Origin: Lysobacter sp.
GTDB lineage: Bacteria > Pseudomonadota > Gammaproteobacteria > Xanthomonadales > Xanthomonadaceae
NCBI GenBank assembly: GCA_008015835.1
Contig: SSGH01000015.1
Span: 62,001-126,000, forward strand
Direction of reading: 5' to 3'
Length of the DNA: 64,000 bases
Positions 41,414-50,361 of the stretch are shown piece after piece. The stretch's first letter is position 1, and the number at the start of each line of letters is the position of its first letter. Both the position numbers and the translations under genes were made by a program. The notes under the pieces were generated by a model. The model made no database searches and was not told the DNA's origin. It saw nothing but the letters and a program-made list of their open reading frames with translations.

Positions 41414-41824
41414 TCAGAGCAGATCGCCGCCGGCCGAGAGCGCGCGTTCGAGTTGATCGCCCATGCCGCCGATTTCGAGGATCAGACGATCGATTTCGGC
41501 CGGCGTGAGGCTGTCGTAGGGGCGGTTCTCGCACAACTGCAGATACGGCACGCCGTCGAGTTCGCCGATGGCCAGATAACCGATGCGGCTTTGCCAATTG
41601 AAGGCCAGCGCGCGGCGGCCGTCGATGCCGGTGGTCGGCGCGATCACGGTGCTGACGCGCAGATAGTCGCGGCCGTCCTCGCCCTCCAATTCCGACAGGA
41701 AAATGGCTTGATGCCGGCGGCCTTGCGCCAGCGACAGTTCGACGCAGCACACGAACGGTTCCTGCATCGTCAGTTTGAAATCCGCGGACGCCAAATGGCT
41801 GCGGATCTGTTCGAAATTCTGCAT
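41414..41824 (-). CDS. Small conserved-looking cytoplasmic protein, unknown
   Basis: 136 residues from ATG 41824. No signal peptide or membrane segment. An alternating strand pattern follows an N-terminal helix (FEQIRSHLASADFKLTMQE, FVCCVELSLAQGRRHQAIFL, RVSTVIAPTTG, LAFNWQSRIGYLAIGELDG), ending in a helix (PAEIDRLILEIGGMGDQLER). The arrangement (helix, sheet, helix) is like the YbjN or type III chaperone fold, but this is a guess from pattern. It is divergent from the atl gene by 45 bp. Confidence 0.7.
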   Translation of the reverse strand: MQNFEQIRSHLASADFKLTMQEPFVCCVELSLAQGRRHQAIFLSELEGEDGRDYLRVSTVIAPTTGIDGRRALAFNWQSRIGYLAIGELDGVPYLQLCENRPYDSLTPAEIDRLILEIGGMGDQLERALSAGGDLL

Positions 41825-41869
41825 GACGGGGGATGTGGAGCCTGAGAGGGGAGGCGTTATGCTACCCGA

Positions 41870-42199
41870 ATGGCCGCTCGCACACCCGCCGAACGCATCG
41901 TCGCCGCGATTCGCGCGATTCCGCGCGGAGAGGTGGCGGGCTACGGACATGTCGCCCAGCGCGCCGGATTGCCCGGGCGCGCGCGCATGGTGGCGCGACT
42001 GCTGTCGCGCAACGACGACCCGACATTGCCCTGGCATCGCGTCTTGCGCAGCGATGGCCGCATCGCGTTTCCGGTCGGTTCGGAAGGTTTCGTCGAACAG
42101 TGCGACCGCCTGCGGCGCGAGGGCGTCGACGTCACAGACGAAGGCCGCGTCCGCACGGCGAAACGCGCGCGCACGCTCGACGAAGCCGTCTGGGGATAA
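41870..42199 (+). CDS. Alkyltransferase-like (ATL) DNA-binding protein
   Basis: 109 residues, equal to the C-terminal DNA-binding domain of O6-alkylguanine-DNA alkyltransferase. The active-site PCHRV is replaced by PWHRVL, so it cannot accept an alkyl group. Other parts are kept: the HTH arginine-finger region (GHVAQRAGLPGRARMVARLL) and FPVGSEGF. ATL proteins flip and bind O6-alkylguanine and recruit nucleotide excision repair. TATGCT at 41858-41863 lies only 6 bp before the ATG, so the message may be nearly leaderless. Confidence 0.92.
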   Translation: MAARTPAERIVAAIRAIPRGEVAGYGHVAQRAGLPGRARMVARLLSRNDDPTLPWHRVLRSDGRIAFPVGSEGFVEQCDRLRREGVDVTDEGRVRTAKRARTLDEAVWG

Positions 42200-42292
42200 C
42201 GCCGTCCCGGGCCGACTCGCCCCAGGCGTTTCGCCGCGCCGCGATCGGTTCCGAAACGCCTTCGCGCGCAGGCGACGATCGTTCGACGCGCT

Positions 42293-42997
42293 TTACAGCG
42301 GATCGCGCGCGCGCCGCCGCATCCAACCGGCGATGCTGTGGCGTTCGCGATGCGCTATCAGCACCTCGTGCTCCAATTCGCTGAGAAAACAGACGCTGCC
42401 GCCGATGGGGGGCAGATCGACGATGTCCACCGCGTCGCCGTCCGAACCGTCGCCGTTCGGCAAATACAGCCGCAGCGCGCCGCCGTCGGCCGCATGCCAT
42501 TCCGGATTGAGATAGCTCACCCACGACACCACGCGCGCATCGCTGTCGCGAAAACGATCGCGATGCCGCGCGTAGCGTGCGCCGGGCGGGTACGCGGCGT
42601 AGTGCGCTTCGAATTCGACCAAGCCCAGAAATAAGCGTCGATCGATCGCGGTGCGGATCCGCGTTAACGCCGCGAGATAGTCGCCGGCGACCGCGCCGCA
42701 GCGCGGATCGTCCAACCAGCAGGTGCGGTCGCCGCGGACGTCGCTGCGCTGCGCGCGCGCGCCGAGCCGGCCCACGGCCGCCGTTTCCAGCGCCGCGTCC
42801 GTTCGCAGACGGATCAGATCCTCGCGCAGTCGCGCGGTCATCGCCGGCGGCGGCCAATTCGCGATCCAACACGCGCCATCGCTCGTCAAGCGCTCGGCGA
42901 CCGCCTCGCCGAGCGCGGTCAACGCCGCGTTTTCGTCGCCCGATTCGGACGGACGAGCGGTGAAGTCGGCGGCGTCGAGGGTCGGCAGGGGGCGCAT
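42293..42997 (-). CDS. 2OG-Fe(II) oxygenase, prolyl-hydroxylase-like
   Basis: 234 residues from ATG 42997. Non-heme iron oxygenase of the P4H/SM-20 type: the HxD pair in YARHRDRFRD, the strands VVSWVSYLNPEWHAADGGAL (the WxxxxGGxL element), the distal His in LSELEHEVLIA and the 2OG-binding Arg in HRERHSIAGWM. N-terminal half helical. In other bacteria such enzymes hydroxylate ribosomal proteins or EF-Tu, or act in oxygen sensing; here the target is unknown. It is convergent with atl. Confidence 0.87.
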   Translation of the reverse strand: MRPLPTLDAADFTARPSESGDENAALTALGEAVAERLTSDGACWIANWPPPAMTARLREDLIRLRTDAALETAAVGRLGARAQRSDVRGDRTCWLDDPRCGAVAGDYLAALTRIRTAIDRRLFLGLVEFEAHYAAYPPGARYARHRDRFRDSDARVVSWVSYLNPEWHAADGGALRLYLPNGDGSDGDAVDIVDLPPIGGSVCFLSELEHEVLIAHRERHSIAGWMRRRARDPL

Positions 42998-43182
42998 GCC
43001 GGTATCATAGGCCCTCGGCGTTCGCGCCCCGGATTCGCGATGCGGCCTCGCGCTTCGGTCTCGCGCAAAGACGGTCGCGGACGCCGCCGCGCCCCGGTCG
43101 ATTCGACCTGTCCGGTCGGACCGTCCCGATCCCTCCATCGCCGCATCGTCTTGTCGTCTCCAAGGACTCCCAAGGATCTCGG

Positions 43183-43866
43183 ATGTTGTCCAGGCTTCCC
43201 CCGGCCACTCGCTACCTGCTCATCGTCAACATCGTGTGCTCGCTGATCGTCATCCTGATGACGAAGTGGCACGTCCCGGCGGGGTTGCGATGGTTCGCGT
43301 TGTGGCCATGGCTGCCCGGCGAGCCCTGGGCGTCGCAAGCGTTCATGCCCTGGCAACCGATCACGCACGCCTTCCTGCATGCGGACCCGGTGCATTTGAT
43401 GCTCAATATGCTGGGGCTCGCGATGTTCGGCGCGGTGCTCGAATCGGAATGGGGCACGCGCCGATTTCTCGTGTTTTACGGGGTTTGCGTGCTCGGCGCG
43501 GCCTTGTGCCAATTCGCGCTCGCCACGTGGATGGTCGAGGCGCAGGGGCGCGTCGCGTACGCCCTCGGCGCCTCCGGCGGCATCTACGGTTTGTTGGTCG
43601 CGTTCGGTTGGTTGTTCCCGAACGATCGGATGGGGTTGTTCTTCGTTCCGACCACGTTCAAGGCGCGCTATTTCGTGGTCGGTTTGATCGCGCTGCAGTT
43701 GGCGTTGGCGCTGTTCGGCGGGGATACCGGCGAATCGCACGTGGCGCATTTGGGCGGCGCGGCGTTCGGCGCGTTGCTGATTCTGTACTGGCGACGCGAC
43801 CGCACGCGCCCGCCGCAAGGGCCGTCGCCGCGTCGCCGTCGCTCCCATCTGCGCGTCGTCCGATGA
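43183..43866 (+). CDS. Rhomboid-family intramembrane serine protease
   Basis: 227 residues, six predicted membrane helices. Catalytic Ser in GASGGIYG and His in SHVAHLGGAAFGALL; the L1 loop contains W and R residues before HAFLHADPVHLMLNML (the conserved H...N). Cleaves membrane proteins within or near the bilayer. The basic C-terminal tail is cytoplasmic. It is 80 bp ahead of a multi-helix membrane protein on the same strand. Confidence 0.92.
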   Translation: MLSRLPPATRYLLIVNIVCSLIVILMTKWHVPAGLRWFALWPWLPGEPWASQAFMPWQPITHAFLHADPVHLMLNMLGLAMFGAVLESEWGTRRFLVFYGVCVLGAALCQFALATWMVEAQGRVAYALGASGGIYGLLVAFGWLFPNDRMGLFFVPTTFKARYFVVGLIALQLALALFGGDTGESHVAHLGGAAFGALLILYWRRDRTRPPQGPSPRRRRSHLRVVR

Positions 43867-43946
43867 CGGCGCGGAGGCCCTCGCTCGGCGGCTGTGGTAT
43901 GTTCCCGTCGGTCGGGGGTTCTTCGAACGAGACGGATCGTTAGCAC

Positions 43947-44471
43947 ATGGTTTGGGACGCGTTTACCATTTTCGAGCAAATGCTGATCTTCGTCACGATC
44001 GGCAGCCAGATGTACATCGCGATCCGGGTCATCGCTCTGGCGCACGGCGCCGAGCAGTACGTGCGCATGATGTCGTTCAGCACCGGCTTCCTGATGTTCC
44101 TGATCAGCCGCGCGTTGGGCGTGACCTTCGCGGACATGATGATTCAGGCGCACACCTACGACAGCACCATGCTGATGCTGGTGACCGGCGCGGTCTTGCC
44201 GTTCGTGGTCGGCGTTTTCATCTCGGAACTCACCATCATCGCGCTGTTTCTCGGCAAGCCGGTGCCGATCCGCATGGTGCTGATGGTGGCCGCCTTCACC
44301 ATTTCGCAGGCGGCGTACACCAATTTCGTGGCGTGGACCACGAAGATCACCACGCTCGATAAGGCCTTCATTCCCAACCTCTGCTACGCCGTCGCCGTCG
44401 GCATTTGGTTGACCTTCCGCTTCCGCGGCATCAAGCCGGGCGCGCTGTCGGGCAAACCCGAAGATCCCTGA
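43947..44471 (+). CDS. Four- or five-helix membrane protein, unknown
   Basis: 174 residues. Hydrophobic segments at about 8-28, 45-60, 74-98, 103-127 and 145-160, with short charged loops and no recognisable family motif. It is Met-rich (MMSFSTGFLMFLIS, STMLMLVTGAVLPF). An extended -10 (TGGTATGTT, 43895-43903) stands about 44 bp upstream. It follows the rhomboid gene and is convergent with the transglutaminase gene. Confidence 0.75.
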   Translation: MVWDAFTIFEQMLIFVTIGSQMYIAIRVIALAHGAEQYVRMMSFSTGFLMFLISRALGVTFADMMIQAHTYDSTMLMLVTGAVLPFVVGVFISELTIIALFLGKPVPIRMVLMVAAFTISQAAYTNFVAWTTKITTLDKAFIPNLCYAVAVGIWLTFRFRGIKPGALSGKPEDP

Positions 44472-44493
44472 GGCCGCCGACGGTCGTCGGTGC

Positions 44494-46584
44494 TTATCGG
44501 CGCCGAGGCGGGCGATGTCGGCGCAGATCGCGGATCAACGCATCGCGTTCCGCGCGTTCGTGCGCATGTCGTGCGTAGCGCCAGCGGGCGAAGCGCTCGG
44601 TCAGACCGATCAAGTCGTTCGGGTCGGAATGAGCGTCGCGACCGGTCTCGCGATGGGCTTCGCCATCGACGGCATCGCGTTCGCCCGCGATGCGATACGC
44701 CCAGCGTAACGCCGGTTCGTGCCGCTCGCGCGCCGCGCCCGCACGGCGATAGCGCGCTTCCAGCGTGCGCCACGCGCGCAGCAACGGGTCGCGTTCGCGT
44801 TCGTTGCGGGTGGTCAGCCACCACATGCCGCCGAGCGCCAGCACCGTGCCGAGAATGAAGATTTGCGCCAAACGCGCCGCATCCATTTCCGGCGCGCCCA
44901 GCGACGTGAACAAACGCCGCTGACGATTCGCGTTGAAGCCGAGCACGAAATCGTTCCAACCGCGGCGCAGCCAATCGCCCACGTCGAACATCGGGTTGAG
45001 CCCCGAAAACCCGGCGAACGCGCCGGGCGCGCGGTCGTCGATGGTGTCGTAGATGCGTTCGGGCGCGACCGCGGCGGTCGGGTCGATGCGCACCCAGCCG
45101 CGGCCCGGCAGCCAGGCTTCGCTCCAGGCGTGCGCATCGGAGCGACGCACCAGCCAATAATCGCCGATCGGATTGCGATACCCGCCGACGTAGCCGGTCA
45201 CCACGCGCGCCGGAATGCCCGCCGCGCGCATCGTCACCACGAATGCGGAGCTGAAGTGCTCGCAGAATCCCGCTTTCGTGCGGAACAGGAATTCGTCGAC
45301 GGAATCTCGCCCGAGGGGTTCGGCGTCGAGCGTGTAGACGAAGTCTCGACGGATCGCGCCGAGCATGCGGCTGACGATCGCCGCATCGGCCGCGGCGCGA
45401 TTGCCGGGATGCGCCGCATCGGCTTCGCGGCGCCAGCGCTGGGCTTGCTCGATCGTTTTCGGGTTGTAGCCGTCCGGCAACTGCAGCGCGCGCGCGCGCA
45501 GCCATGGTTCCAACTCGGGTTCGAACCGCTCCGGCATCGCCGACTGCAGCCGCCAGCGCGTCAGCGCCGCCATCGGCAGCGGCGAACGCAGGCTGTAGTC
45601 GTGATCCATCGTCGCGTCGCCCGGCGCGGCCACGGGCAGGTCCAGCGCCACCATCTGCCGTCGATCCGTCGGTTCCAACTCCATTTCGTAGTCGTACTGC
45701 TCGCCGCCGAGCTTGGCCGGCGCGCCGCGCGCGCTCATCGCGCCGCCCCAACGCAGCGCGCGCCAGCGGCGGCCGTCGAAATCCCACAGCACCGGCCCGC
45801 GCCAATACAGTTCGGAGACTTCGGGCTGCGCGCCGAAAAACGTCGCGCGCAGCGCCGGGCTTTCGTCGGCGATCAAATCGATCCAATCGCCGGGCGACAT
45901 CTCGTCGGAGAGCCCGGGCTTGCCGATCGCGCGGTCGGGCACGCCCCACAGCGGCGACACCAGCCGGGGAAACAGCCAGAACACCACCAGCGCCAGCGGC
46001 AGGCCGGTCAACGCCATGCGGCCGACGCTGCGCAGACGCTGCAGCGGCCCTTCGTCGCTCGCGCCGACGCGGCTTCCCGATGCGGCGTCGAATTGCGATT
46101 CGGATTCCGAGAGCTTGGACATCGCCATCAGCGCGCCCGCGAGGCTGATCAACCCCAACAGCAGCGACACCGGGCCTTGATCGAGCAAGAACGTCGCGAA
46201 CGGCGCGAATAGCGCGAAACCCAACAAACTGCGCGCGTCGCGGCGATGGCGCAATTCGACCGGTTTGAGCGCGAGCATCGTCGCGAGCAACGCGCAGCCG
46301 GTGTCGCGCCCGAACGAAAACCGATAGAACAACATCACCGTGGCCAGCAGCGCCAACGCCAGCAGCAAGCGCACCAGCACCGACACGCGGCCGCTGCGCG
46401 CGAGCAAGGGCGTGGCCAAGGCCACCAAACCGACGCCGACGGCGAGCGTCCCCGGCAATTGCAGCAACAACGGCAGCAGACACACGCCGCCCGCGCCCAG
46501 CGTCCACAGACGATCGGCGCGGTCGAGGTCGACGCCGCTGAGCGGGGCGCGAATCGAGTCGATGCGAACGTCGGCGACGCTCAT
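44494..46584 (-). CDS. DUF3488/transglutaminase-like protein (TgpA type)
   Basis: 696 residues. Five to six N-terminal membrane helices (about 35-185, DUF3488), a large periplasmic transglutaminase-like domain with catalytic Cys in TKAGFCEHFSSAF, His in SDAHAWSEAWLPG and Asp in VRIDPT, then one more helix near 575-595 and a cytoplasmic tail (DUF4129-like). In Pseudomonas TgpA is essential for growth. It usually forms an operon with MoxR and DUF58 genes; here these lie 2.8-4.8 kb upstream, separated by three foreign genes. Confidence 0.92.
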   Translation of the reverse strand: MSVADVRIDSIRAPLSGVDLDRADRLWTLGAGGVCLLPLLLQLPGTLAVGVGLVALATPLLARSGRVSVLVRLLLALALLATVMLFYRFSFGRDTGCALLATMLALKPVELRHRRDARSLLGFALFAPFATFLLDQGPVSLLLGLISLAGALMAMSKLSESESQFDAASGSRVGASDEGPLQRLRSVGRMALTGLPLALVVFWLFPRLVSPLWGVPDRAIGKPGLSDEMSPGDWIDLIADESPALRATFFGAQPEVSELYWRGPVLWDFDGRRWRALRWGGAMSARGAPAKLGGEQYDYEMELEPTDRRQMVALDLPVAAPGDATMDHDYSLRSPLPMAALTRWRLQSAMPERFEPELEPWLRARALQLPDGYNPKTIEQAQRWRREADAAHPGNRAAADAAIVSRMLGAIRRDFVYTLDAEPLGRDSVDEFLFRTKAGFCEHFSSAFVVTMRAAGIPARVVTGYVGGYRNPIGDYWLVRRSDAHAWSEAWLPGRGWVRIDPTAAVAPERIYDTIDDRAPGAFAGFSGLNPMFDVGDWLRRGWNDFVLGFNANRQRRLFTSLGAPEMDAARLAQIFILGTVLALGGMWWLTTRNERERDPLLRAWRTLEARYRRAGAARERHEPALRWAYRIAGERDAVDGEAHRETGRDAHSDPNDLIGLTERFARWRYARHAHERAERDALIRDLRRHRPPRRR

Positions 46585-46623
46585 GGGGGCGCGCCCTCGC
46601 GCGGTGCGGCGGGATTCACGCGA

Positions 46624-47250
46624 TCAATTTTTCTTCGATTCGGCGGGCGGAACGTCGAGATCCAGCAGCACGAATTCGCCGCCGCGGCCCCATTTTTTCG
46701 ATTTCGTATCGATCTTCACGCAGGGATGCCCGGCGCAATTGGCGATGTTCACCTTCCGATAGGCCTCCGCCGCTTCGGCTTCGATCGCCGCGGCCTCGGC
46801 GCGCTCCTTCGCCGATTTGTATAGCGCGTGTTGATACAGGATCAGAGCGAGGCCGCCGCACAGCAGCACGACCAGCGAGCCGATCGCGAGCATCTGCAGT
46901 TTCCAGACCATTTTCCCCAACTTGTCCGACACCGCGGCTTGGTCCTTCTGCAGGGCTTCGCCGCTCTGCTTCAACTGCGCTGTGACCGCCTTGACCGTGG
47001 CGTCGAACTGCTGCGAACCCGGCTCGAAGGTGCGCGCGATCGCGTCCTGCATCAATTGCCGCAGTTGATCGCCCGAGCGATTGACGCTCATTTGCATCAG
47101 TTCGTTAGTGCGTTCGACCGTTTGCTGCAGATACTGCGCGGCCTGGGTCTGCTGTTGGATCGACGCACTGACGTTGCGCTCCAGCGTTTCGGCCAGCAGC
47201 GCGAACTGTTTGGTGGATTGCACCATCGCGGCGTATGCGTTCTCGTCCAT
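46624..47250 (-). CDS. Coiled-coil membrane protein, unknown
   Basis: 208 residues. The N-terminal 110 are helical and Gln/Thr-rich (LLAETLERNVSASIQQQTQA, QYLQQTVERTNELMQMSVNR), suiting a coiled coil; one membrane helix at about 118-138 (MLAIGSLVVLLCGGLALILYQ); then an Ala/Glu helix and a C-terminal part with two Cys (NIANCAGHPCVKID). No family is recognised. It is on the same strand as and 39 bp upstream of the transglutaminase gene, and divergent from the calpain-like gene, with 271 bp between. Confidence 0.8.
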   Translation of the reverse strand: MDENAYAAMVQSTKQFALLAETLERNVSASIQQQTQAAQYLQQTVERTNELMQMSVNRSGDQLRQLMQDAIARTFEPGSQQFDATVKAVTAQLKQSGEALQKDQAAVSDKLGKMVWKLQMLAIGSLVVLLCGGLALILYQHALYKSAKERAEAAAIEAEAAEAYRKVNIANCAGHPCVKIDTKSKKWGRGGEFVLLDLDVPPAESKKN

Positions 47251-47521
47251 CGGTCGGCTCTCGTCGGGATGCGCGCGTCGTCGGTCATGTTACGCCAGAC
47301 CTTTCGTTTTGGGCGGACGACATCGGCGACACGCGCGACCGCCGCGACCGTAGCGGTGCGGATGGCGCTTCCGGCGCGCGGCTGCGTGCGCGTGCGTCCG
47401 GCCGTCGGAACGCGGAGGACTCGCGCGAGGGAAGCCATTGACAGCCCATGGGGCCTGTGGAACCCTCCGAACGGTGCCCGTCACGGGCCATGATGTCGCG
47501 ATCGCGGCAAGGACGACGACG

Positions 47522-48619
47522 ATGACCGAGCCGAAATACACCGCGGAGAATCTGTATTCGGGCAGCGGTGCGAAGGACTTGCCCAAGGGCAAGGACATCC
47601 ACCAAGACACGTTCATGGACTGCTACTACATCTCGGTGCTCGGCGCGACCGCGGATCGGCAGCCGGACCGGATCAAGGACGCGATCAGTTACGACGCGCA
47701 AAAAGGCACGTTCACGGTCAGCCTGTACCAGGAGAAGGACGGCAAGCCCGAGAAGGTCAGCATCGAAGTCACGCAGGCCGACATCGAAGACAACATCAAG
47801 CGCGGCGGCAGCAGCACCCTGGACAACACCGGCAAGACCACGCCGGTGTGGCCGGCGGTGATGGAAGCGGCGTTCGCCAAGATGCACGACACCAATCCCG
47901 CCGATGGTCTGAAGGAAGGCTACGACGCCATCGCGGGCGGTTGGTCGCGGCAAGCGATGTACGCGCTGACCGGCGAGAAGGGCACCGACATCGGGTTGGC
48001 CGAAGCCAAAACGGCCGGCACCGAAAAAGTCTTCGAACGCGTGCGCGACGCGATCGCCGAAGGTCGCGCCGTCACGCTGTCCACCGATCCGGAACCGGGC
48101 GCGAAGCAGGACGGCCTGAACGACAATCACGTCTACATGGTCGACCGCATCTACAAGAACAAATCCGGCGAGGTGATGGTCGAATTGCGCAACCCGTACG
48201 CGCGAAACGACTACGTCGGCGAGGGCCAGGACACCAAATCAGCGAAAGTGACCGTGAAGCTGGACGATGTGATCGCCACCGGCGGTTTCGAGGAATTCAA
48301 CATCGGCCCGGGCAAACGCCAGCCTGCGCAGAACCAAGGCGCGGCGACCGGCCAGGGCGCCGGAAACGGCGCGTCCGCCGGCGCGGCGCAGGGCACGGGC
48401 GATCCGCTGCTGGATCGGATGATCGACAACATGCGCGACCCGGCGGCGCTGAAAGAAGCGCTGAAGGCCGCCGCCGCATCGCCCGACGGCCAACAATTCC
48501 GCGAGCAAGGCGCCGTGCAGTTCGAGGCGCAGCAGACGCGGGCCAAACCCGAACCGGCGCTGCCGTCGCCGGTCGCGCCGGTCGAGCCGGAGCGGGCGGC
48601 CAGCGCTCGCGCCATGTGA
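47522..48619 (+). CDS. Calpain-like (C2) cysteine protease
   Basis: 365 residues from ATG 47522 (AAGGA about 10 bases upstream; an in-frame TTG at 47438 is less likely). Papain-fold calpain core: oxyanion Gln28 and Cys34 in QDTFMDCYYISVL, the linker PVWPAVMEAAFAKMHD with WSRQAMYALTG, His203 in NDNHVYMVDRI and Asn224 in ELRNPYARND, so Cys-His-Asn are all present. No signal peptide or membrane helix. Residues about 235-300 are a Gly/Ala/Gln linker, and the tail has a helix (DPLLDRMIDNMRDPAAL) and a Pro/Glu-rich end. Bacterial calpains are rare. It is 17 bp ahead of a lipoprotein gene, a layout like effector-immunity pairs. Confidence 0.82.
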   Translation: MTEPKYTAENLYSGSGAKDLPKGKDIHQDTFMDCYYISVLGATADRQPDRIKDAISYDAQKGTFTVSLYQEKDGKPEKVSIEVTQADIEDNIKRGGSSTLDNTGKTTPVWPAVMEAAFAKMHDTNPADGLKEGYDAIAGGWSRQAMYALTGEKGTDIGLAEAKTAGTEKVFERVRDAIAEGRAVTLSTDPEPGAKQDGLNDNHVYMVDRIYKNKSGEVMVELRNPYARNDYVGEGQDTKSAKVTVKLDDVIATGGFEEFNIGPGKRQPAQNQGAATGQGAGNGASAGAAQGTGDPLLDRMIDNMRDPAALKEALKAAAASPDGQQFREQGAVQFEAQQTRAKPEPALPSPVAPVEPERAASARAM

Positions 48620-48636
48620 GCGGAGACGCCGCACGC

Positions 48637-49290
48637 ATGTCGGCTTGCAGCCGGATCGGTCGGAAGTCGACGACGTCGCGCTCACCAGACACGTTTCGAC
48701 GCGGCTGGGCTGCGTTCTCCGCCATATTTCTGATTCCCTATTCGGCTGCGTTATCGCTCGCGTTCGGCATCGCCGGATGCGCCGCTATCGAGGACACGTC
48801 ATTGAATACCGCATCCAGTTCCGCTTCTCCTTCCGACGCGTCGTCCGCGTCGTCTTCGCTGAGCCGAATCGCTCCGTTGCCGCACGCGCGCGCCGCGACC
48901 GAAGCGGCGTCGAACCAAGCGCTCGACGCTTGGCTGAGCGCTTATCTCAAAGACGAGTATCGGATCGTCGATCGGCGTTATTTCGCGGTGGATCGCAAGG
49001 ATTTCCTGTGGGTCGCGATCGCCAAATTCGTGGGCAACGCGATCGAACGGCCGCTCGGCGCCTGCGTCGAGCGACAACCGTGGCACGAGCCGGGCTACGA
49101 CCTCGTGCAGGTGTGGCGCATGCCCTCGCAACCGTACCGCCGCATCGCCGTCGCCGCCGAGAACGATGGCGACGGCAGCCGCGTGGTCGGCTATTTCGAG
49201 CTGGAGCGCGTCGAAGCGTCTCGCGGGCCGGAAGCCTTGGACGCCGAACGCGCGCCGTGTCCGGACACGGCCGGCGCGCCGAACGGTTGA
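48637..49290 (+). CDS. Putative lipoprotein next to calpain-like gene
   Basis: 217 residues from ATG 48637. A long basic n-region (about 23 residues), a hydrophobic segment (FSAIFLIPYSAALSLAFG) and a lipobox IAGC with Cys48; +2 is Ala, so outer membrane is expected. The mature part starts with a Ser-rich linker, then a compact domain (LDAWLSAYLKDEYRIVDRR, LWVAIAKFVGNAIE, LVQVWRMPSQPYRRIAVAAE). No family recognised. Just 17 bp from the protease gene, so cotranscribed; an inhibitor role is a hypothesis only. Confidence 0.72.
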   Translation: MSACSRIGRKSTTSRSPDTFRRGWAAFSAIFLIPYSAALSLAFGIAGCAAIEDTSLNTASSSASPSDASSASSSLSRIAPLPHARAATEAASNQALDAWLSAYLKDEYRIVDRRYFAVDRKDFLWVAIAKFVGNAIERPLGACVERQPWHEPGYDLVQVWRMPSQPYRRIAVAAENDGDGSRVVGYFELERVEASRGPEALDAERAPCPDTAGAPNG

Positions 49291-49385
49291 TCGGCAGGTT
49301 GGCAGGTCGGCCGATCTTCCGACCGACCGATCTTCTCAGCGAAACGCGCGCGGTCTCGGTCGTTTCCCGCGTTCGCGCGCGGCCG

Positions 49386-50339
49386 TCATTCCGACGGCAG
49401 CAGCGCCAAGGCTTTCAAGCAGGCGTGCCGATGCGCGTCGCCGTGCGCGGGCCCGATCGGGGCTTGTCCCGGTAAGCGCAACCGGTAGCGACGTCCGTCG
49501 CGTTCGGCCTCGTCGACCCAGCGCGCCAAACGACGAATGCGGGCTTCGTAGGGCAGGGCGTTGATCTCGTCCCAACGCAGATCGATGTCCGCGCCCTGCG
49601 GTTGTTCGTATTCGCGCACCAGCAACTCGTCGCGCCGTGCGGAGGCTTTCCACGCGATCGCGCGCCGCGCGTCGCCGCGGCGATACGCGCGCAGATGGTG
49701 CGGATCCTCGCCAGCGGGGTGCTGCCGCGCCTGCGCCTGATGCCCGGCGCCCTCGGGCAGCGGCGGCCCTTGCGGTTCGGGCGTCGGATAGACCAGGAGC
49801 GCTTGGTCCGGCCACACGTAGCTCCAGGCGATGGCGAGGCCCAGCGGTCGCGTGGTCGAAATGCGCAAACGCTCGGGCCGCAGCCAACCGCGGCGCAACG
49901 TGGGAATCGTCAGCGTCGCGTCGCCGGTGCCGTGTTCCAGCGACAGCGTGGCGCGCGCGTCGCCGCAGCGGACCAGCAGGCCGCGGCGCGAGCGCCCGGG
50001 TTCGGCGCGCGCGTGCACGCGCAGCGACAGCGGTCTGCCCGCGGCGACGGGATCGGCGGCGACGGCGACGACGGCCAAGCCCGACAACTGCAGATGCGCG
50101 GCGAACAGGCTGGTCAATCCGGCGCCGCCGAGCAGCAGCCCCAGCAGCAAGGCCGGATTGTTGTTGTAATTCAGCGCGCCGACCAGCATCGCCGCCAACA
50201 GCGCGGCGAAGAACGCGCCGAAGCCGGTCGGCATCACGTAGATGCGGCGCCGATCGAAACGCACCGGCAGCGATTCCGCGGCGCGCGGCGGAATCCACCG
50301 ATCGAAACGGGTTCGGATCGTGCGCGCGACGGCGTTCAT
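49386..50339 (-). CDS. DUF58 domain protein
   Basis: 317 residues from ATG 50339. Two membrane segments (FGAFFAALLAAMLVGALNY, PALLLGLLLGGAGLTSLFA at about 40-85), then a beta-rich region, then the DUF58 signature with LRAYRRGDARRAIAWKASAR and ELLVREYEQPQGADIDLRWD, a von Willebrand A-like fold. It works with the MoxR ATPase encoded 22 bp upstream in a chaperone-like module whose target is unknown. The third usual member (transglutaminase protein) is displaced downstream. Confidence 0.9.
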   Translation of the reverse strand: MNAVARTIRTRFDRWIPPRAAESLPVRFDRRRIYVMPTGFGAFFAALLAAMLVGALNYNNNPALLLGLLLGGAGLTSLFAAHLQLSGLAVVAVAADPVAAGRPLSLRVHARAEPGRSRRGLLVRCGDARATLSLEHGTGDATLTIPTLRRGWLRPERLRISTTRPLGLAIAWSYVWPDQALLVYPTPEPQGPPLPEGAGHQAQARQHPAGEDPHHLRAYRRGDARRAIAWKASARRDELLVREYEQPQGADIDLRWDEINALPYEARIRRLARWVDEAERDGRRYRLRLPGQAPIGPAHGDAHRHACLKALALLPSE

Positions 50340-50361
50340 GCGCGTATCGCCGTTGCGCGCA

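Noticed and set aside
44384..46507. Second minus-strand open frame within the transglutaminase gene
   Set aside because: Alternative frame of the same region, Arg/Ala-rich, without the transglutaminase motifs.
47438..47521. Upstream in-frame TTG start for the calpain-like gene
   Set aside because: Would add 28 residues without similarity to the calpain start; ATG 47522 has a better ribosome site.
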